From assembly GCA_028023455.1 (NCBI GenBank), contig JAQFVV010013086.1, forward strand, positions 1-64,000: a stretch of DNA of 64,000 nt. Reading direction: 5' to 3'. Each line of letters opens with the position of its first letter. Position 1 is the first letter of the stretch. Shown here in pieces: positions 59,421 to 64,000 of the stretch. The notes under the pieces were generated by a model that ran no database searches, was not told where the DNA came from, and saw only the letters and a list, made by a program, of their open reading frames with translations. The translations under genes and the position numbers were made by a program. Source of the DNA: Epiperipatus broadwayi. Its lineage: Eukaryota; Onychophora; Udeonychophora; Euonychophora; Peripatidae.

Positions 59421-60929
59421 GTGAAGTCATGGTGTGGATGGAGAGAGAAGCTTACTAAGTCAGAAAACAAAGGAAAAATGGTAAACATGGAGGCTCAGAA
59501 AACAGAAAAGATAGCTATGATAGCTCAGATAATAGAAATTATAAAAGCAGACCAAAAGAAAAGAGATAAATGGAGAGAAGAAGATATCAAATGGAGAGAA
59601 GAAGATATCAAATGGAGAGAAGAAGATAAAAAGAAAAGAGACAAACAAAGAGAAGAAGATATCAAATGGAGAGAAGAAGATAAAAAGAAAAGAGACAAAC
59701 AAAGAGAAGAAGATATCAAACAAAGAGAAGAATATAACCAAAAATGGGATAAACAAAGAGAAGAATATAACAAGCAAGCAATAGAAGCAAACCAAAGAAT
59801 AGAAAAACGAATTAAAGAAGCAGTGGAAAAACAGAATGAAAAGTTCAACCAGTTAATGAAAAAAATAACTCAGTCTAAAAAATTGGATGAGGAGGAAACT
59901 TTGAAATTTCCAACCAAAGATATTTTAAAGGAATCACAAATTGAATATCCTATTACTGATGAAGCAAAATTTGAGATTGTTAAAAAGGAAGAAATTGAAA
60001 TTACAAAGGGTGATCTTGAAATTGTCAGTCTACCTTCAGGAAAACTTCTGATTGTGGAATATACCTCTAAAATTGAAAATAAAGAAACAGTATATACAGA
60101 AGCTGAGAATGAAATTGTATCAAATACAGCAAAAGAGTTTCAAATGGATGAAAATGAATCTAATAAAGTAAAATTAAAATCTTCTGATCTTCAAGAAGAT
60201 GAAAAACGTGAAAATGAACATAATCAAAATATAACAAAGGAACTGTCCAATATAGAAGAAAATGTTTCAGAAAAATTGTCTGATATATGCTATGAAATAG
60301 TAAAGGAGATAGAGAAAGAAACCATAAAATGGAAAGAAAAATGTGTTAGTCCTCAGCCATATATAAAAATTATAAACAAAAGCTTAATAAACTCAAATCA
60401 AAAATTGAGTATAGAAAAAAAATATATAAAGACAGTTATTAAAAATATAGTTGCTTACGCAGGAAAAGACACCAAAAGGGAATCTGAAAACTCAGGATTT
60501 ATAAGTGTGAAAGAAATTAAGCAACAAGAAACTTTTATAAATACCAAAAAAATAATTATTATGGCAGAAGAACAATTTAAAAATAAACTTTTATGTAAAA
60601 ATGAAATACCACCATGGAAGAGGAACAGGAGAAAATTCACAGATAGTAAAAATGAAATACCACCATGGAAGAGGAACAGGAGAAAATTCACAGATGGTGT
60701 TCATGGTCCATATCGGACGCGTATAATTAGAAGATCAAACAGTAACAAGGATCTCCAAAGAGAATACAGAAGTGAAGAAGCAAGACACCACAGTAATGTT
60801 GAACATGATAAATTTTCAACAAAGAGACGATCCAGAAGTATGTCACCTCATAATATAAAAGAGGACTATAGGAGAACTGATCATGATCCTCAGTCTCCCA
60901 AACCAGGTTGCAGTTATGATTCAGAATAA
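59421..60929 (+). CDS. gag: Gag-like protein of element B (open frame, 502 codons)
   Basis: The frame is open from 59397, but it has no ATG until 59478, so the likely product is about 483 aa from there. The segment from about codon 40 to 170 is almost entirely Lys, Glu, Arg and Gln with tandem KWREED/KKKRDKQREED repeats, predicting a long coiled coil. A Glu/Lys/Ile-rich middle follows. Near codons 391-425 a 17-codon unit (NEIPPWKRNRRKF...) is exactly duplicated. The end is Arg/Ser-rich. No CCHC knuckle or recognised gag core is visible; Gag identity rests on position between PBS and polypurine tract and on the A copy. It may bind RNA through its basic tail. Confidence 0.7.
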   Translation: MKSWCGWREKLTKSENKGKMVNMEAQKTEKIAMIAQIIEIIKADQKKRDKWREEDIKWREEDIKWREEDKKKRDKQREEDIKWREEDKKKRDKQREEDIKQREEYNQKWDKQREEYNKQAIEANQRIEKRIKEAVEKQNEKFNQLMKKITQSKKLDEEETLKFPTKDILKESQIEYPITDEAKFEIVKKEEIEITKGDLEIVSLPSGKLLIVEYTSKIENKETVYTEAENEIVSNTAKEFQMDENESNKVKLKSSDLQEDEKRENEHNQNITKELSNIEENVSEKLSDICYEIVKEIEKETIKWKEKCVSPQPYIKIINKSLINSNQKLSIEKKYIKTVIKNIVAYAGKDTKRESENSGFISVKEIKQQETFINTKKIIIMAEEQFKNKLLCKNEIPPWKRNRRKFTDSKNEIPPWKRNRRKFTDGVHGPYRTRIIRRSNSNKDLQREYRSEEARHHSNVEHDKFSTKRRSRSMSPHNIKEDYRRTDHDPQSPKPGCSYDSE

Positions 60930-61516
60930 AATAGAGATAGCTGATGGAAAAAGTTTGTGAGTGTGATGTAGTGATGCATGAACTTGTGTTTTTCATGTTG
61001 AGATGGTGGATGATTGAGCAGAGCTGCTTGGATGCATTGTGTTATGATGCTCCGAAGTATATGCTCGGCACTATCCAGACCTGGATGTTGTGCTTCAAGA
61101 GTAGTCCAGCAGTGCGTATATATAGGTCTCATGGATAGACCTTGGTCTCATGGATAGGCCAAATGATAGCCCCTAAGACTCACTGGAGCTGAGCAGGGTT
61201 GGCTGAATGCCAAATTGATTTTTTTTTCTCTGGCTCCTATTCTTGGTTGGATGATGCTTCTAGGTACAAGAGAGGTAGTGCTTAAAAATGAGATATTTTC
61301 TCGTGACGTCATGAGGCGGTGTGTACTGGTAGTTTGTGCTTGGCCATCTATTTGTCCCAGCATTGGAGGCTATGGTTCATGTATTCACTTTTCCAGCTCA
61401 TCTTACCCATTCATCAGCATATCTAAAACCAGGCAGTACTGAGAAATAATGTGTATAGTATATGGAATGAAATCGTACTTCCAGGCGATTTCATCCCAAA
61501 ATTTGGTGAGGGGTAA
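60930..61516 (+). other. Non-coding 3' part of the B internal region, with polypurine tract
   Basis: No frame of note and no pol. It ends in the polypurine tract GGTGAGGGGTAA (61505-61516). It matches 21476-22130 of element A on the other strand. Confidence 0.75.
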
Positions 61517-63348
61517 TGAAACATATATGTTTCCTCATATAAATATTCATAAGATCCCCCCCCCATTCAAAAATGTCTAGCGTGATTCAGTCTAATTGGA
61601 AACGCAATAAAGTTGTGATTCGTTAAAAATGAAAAATAAAATCATATTTTTGATTTTTAGTATTGATGGATTTAAATGAAATGTTATATCGTCTTATTTT
61701 ATTTTTTTTTTATCTGTCTCAATAAAAAAAAAAAAGAAATTAATTATCCAATCATTAAAAAGAAAGAAAAAAGATACTTGAGTTAAACTGAGGCAGTATT
61801 CAAATTAAGCACGTCATCGTAAGAAAAGAACTTCTCTCTCTCTCGTCTTACACAGAGAGCTTTAACAAAACGTGAAAATGAAAAAAGAAACCTTTGCTAG
61901 AGGAATTATGATAATAATGGAATAAATTAGAAGCTCCACTCTCTCCACACTATGCCATGACCTTCCATAAATGAAATAATCCGCCTTCTTCTTGAATAAA
62001 CTGGACTGCAAAACTGGAAGGTAATTTTTATAAAATACTAAAACATAATTATCATACGTTACAAAGTGAATTTTTGAAATAATTGCATAGAATTTGTTCA
62101 ATAAATATTAAGACACCTTTATTATACTTTTATATTTGACTAAATTATAAATGCTTCATAAGCCAAACAGAATTTATGTATATGAATATAGCTTTATGTT
62201 TGACTAAATTATAAATGCTTCACAAGCCAAACAGAATTTATGTATATGAATATGGCTTTATGTTTGACTAAATTATAAATGTTCCACAAGCCAAACAGAA
62301 TTTATGTAGATGAATATGCCTTTATATTTGACTAAATTATGAATGCCTCAATTATCAAGTGATAAATGCCCTACAAACCAAGAATTGTTGAATTTAAATG
62401 TCTACCAATCGGTAATAATTCATAAAATGATGAAATGCTCTATAAATCATAAATACTTAACTGCTTCTAAGCTTATTATAATGTAACAAAGTTTATGTGT
62501 AAAAATATACTTCTATACTTGGCTAAAGTATGAATGCCTCAATTATCAAATGATAAATGCTCTACAAACCAAGAATTGTTGAGTTCAAATATTTACCAAT
62601 CAGTAATGATTCATAAAATAACGAAATGTTATATAAATCATAAATGCTTAACTGCTACCAAACTTCTTCTCATAAAGGAATACAAAAATGAACTATTGTT
62701 GAATTAGAATATTCACAAGCTTCTTCTCTTAAATGAATTCAAAATGAACTATTAAATGAATTCGAAATGAACTATTGTTGAATTAGAATAATCCCAAGCT
62801 TCTTCTCATAAAGGAATTAATGAACTATTGTTGAATTAGAATATTCACAAGCTTCTTCCCATAAATGAATTCAAAATGAACTATTATTGAATTAGAATGT
62901 TTCCAAGCTTATTCTCATAGAGGAATTAATGAACTATTGTTGAAATTGCAAATTAATTGTTATTTAATAAATTTTTTTTTGTTACTAAAAATTAAATTGG
63001 TTATCCAGTTGTCCAGTTTTGTTTTGTTTTATTGCATCACTCATCAGTTATAGCACTGGTTCATGAGAATCTCATGTTCTCTGAGCTACGTCTGACATAA
63101 CTTGACCTAGGCCAGTCAGGTTGTAGTGAGATGGAACTCTAATGGCGCTTTTTGGGAAACCAAACATAGAAATATTTAGATGTTTCCAGTCTCTATAAAA
63201 CTACATCCTCTGATGAGCAGGAAATATTGTTGTAGGAGGCATTAACATCTGCATTAGGAATGTCAATTGATAGTTCTTTCCTACAGCATGCTCATCAGAA
63301 AATTGTAACAACTGATGTAATAAAAGGGTTGTATGGCAGTCCGGTTAC
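61517..63348 (+). repeat. 3' LTR of element B (1832 bp)
   Basis: Begins TGAAAC within a perfect palindrome (GAAACATATATGTTTC) and ends GGTTAC, merging into (TA)n. Three full 64-bp units rather than four. Confidence 0.9.
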
Positions 63349-63363
63349 TATATATATATATAT
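63349..63363. repeat. (TA)n tract between elements B and C
   Basis: About 15 bp of alternating TA separate the 3' end of B from the inverted 3' end of C. Confidence 0.9.
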
Positions 63364-64000
63364 TGTAACCGGACCGCCATACAACCGTTTTATTTCATCA
63401 GTTGTAATAATTTTCTGATGAGCATGCTGTAGGAAGGAACTATCAATTGACATTCCTAATGCAGATGTTAATGGCACCTACAACAATATTTCCTGCTCAT
63501 CAGAGGATGTAGTACAATAGAGACTGGGAACATCTAAACATTTATATGTTTGGTTTTCCAAACAGCGCCATTAGAGTTCCATCTCACTACAACCTGACTG
63601 GCCTAGGTCAAGTTATGTCAGACGTAGCTCAGAGAACATGAGATTCTCATGAATCAATGCTATAATTGGTGAGTGATGTGATAGATAAACAAAATAGAAT
63701 GGGATAAATGGACAACCAATTTAATTTTTAGTAACAAAAATTTATTAGATAACAATTAAAGAATAAACTTGTAAACATTCTGGTCTAGTAATAATTCATT
63801 CCGAATTTAATTAACAATTCATTTTGAATTCACTTGAGAGAAGATAATTATGAAAATCCTAATTCAATGACAGTTCATTAATTTTTTTATGAGAAGAAGC
63901 TTGTGATTATTCTGATTTAATAATTATTCATTCCGAATTCAGTTAACAGTTCATTTTGAATTCACTGGAGAGAAGATAATTATGAATATACTAATTCAAT
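63364..64000 (-). mobile_element. Element C, partial: LTR end of the A/B family on the minus strand
   Basis: Starts TGTAACCGGACCGCC and is the reverse complement of the last about 640 bp of the B LTR with scattered differences. It includes the AATAAA region, the stem-loop and the GAATTC/GAACTATT-type repeats. It runs off the window, so whether a full element follows is unknown. Confidence 0.88.

Larger units (their letters stand above)
57168..63348 (+). mobile_element. Gag-only LTR retrotransposon B
   Basis: LTRs at 57168-59068 and 61517-63348 are near-identical and flank a 2.45-kb internal region. The PBS (TGGCGCCCAAC, 59071) is 2 nt after the 5' LTR and the polypurine tract GGTGAGGGGTAA immediately precedes the 3' LTR. 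Both outer ends abut (TA)n. The internal region has one open gag-like gene and no pol. Same family as element A and the partial element C. Confidence 0.92.

Noticed and set aside
59460-59848. Antisense frames rich in Phe, Ser and Leu opposite the B gag
   Set aside because: They are the complement of the Lys/Glu/Arg repeat coding sequence and mimic membrane proteins only by composition.

Overview
This window is a strongly AT-rich piece of a eukaryotic nuclear genome, most likely an invertebrate animal. The evidence is the dominance of retrotransposons (LTR elements with gag, an RTE-type LINE, a Penelope-like element with a GIY-YIG domain, short palindromic retroposons), (TA)n microsatellites, and a candidate spliced exon with a polypyrimidine tract. 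There are no prokaryotic operons, rRNA genes, intact tRNA genes or CRISPR arrays. I could not identify the species.

Layout. (1) 1-19448 is a tandem LTR-retrotransposon array, LTR-internal-LTR-internal-LTR, with a period of about 8.3 kb. The LTRs are about 4.35 kb, longer than the internal regions (about 3.9-4.0 kb). Each internal region carries one gag-like gene: a very long coiled coil followed by a Ty3/gypsy-type gag core. No protease, reverse transcriptase or integrase reading frame is visible. The first gag is open (709 aa); the second is broken by a 58-bp deletion. (2) 19471-25672 is a minus-strand, gag-only LTR element (A) with roughly 1.9-2.0 kb LTRs and a decayed gag. It sits tail-to-tail against the array across a (TA)n tract. 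(3) 25673-56600 is a graveyard of older repeats and apparently non-coding DNA. It holds one candidate terminal exon (27809-28031, minus), a Penelope-like remnant (32797-34062, minus), two tandem RTE LINE remnants (44757-51640, minus), at least six copies of a short palindromic retroposon, and a G-quadruplex motif. (4) 56594-57117 is a long palindromic MITE-like repeat. (5) 57168-63348 is a plus-strand copy (B) of the same gag-only family as A, with an open gag. It is followed across (TA)n by the start of another minus-strand copy (C).

How the parts relate. The tandem element and the A/B/C family share a TGGYRCCC primer-binding site, a gag-only design, tandem duplications around the PBS, and insertion at (TA)n tracts. 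Both look like non-autonomous elements that make their own Gag and depend on a partner for Pol. The most notable points are the giant LTRs, the repeated tail-to-tail pairing across TA tracts, and the short palindromic retroposon family with 12-16 bp target duplications.
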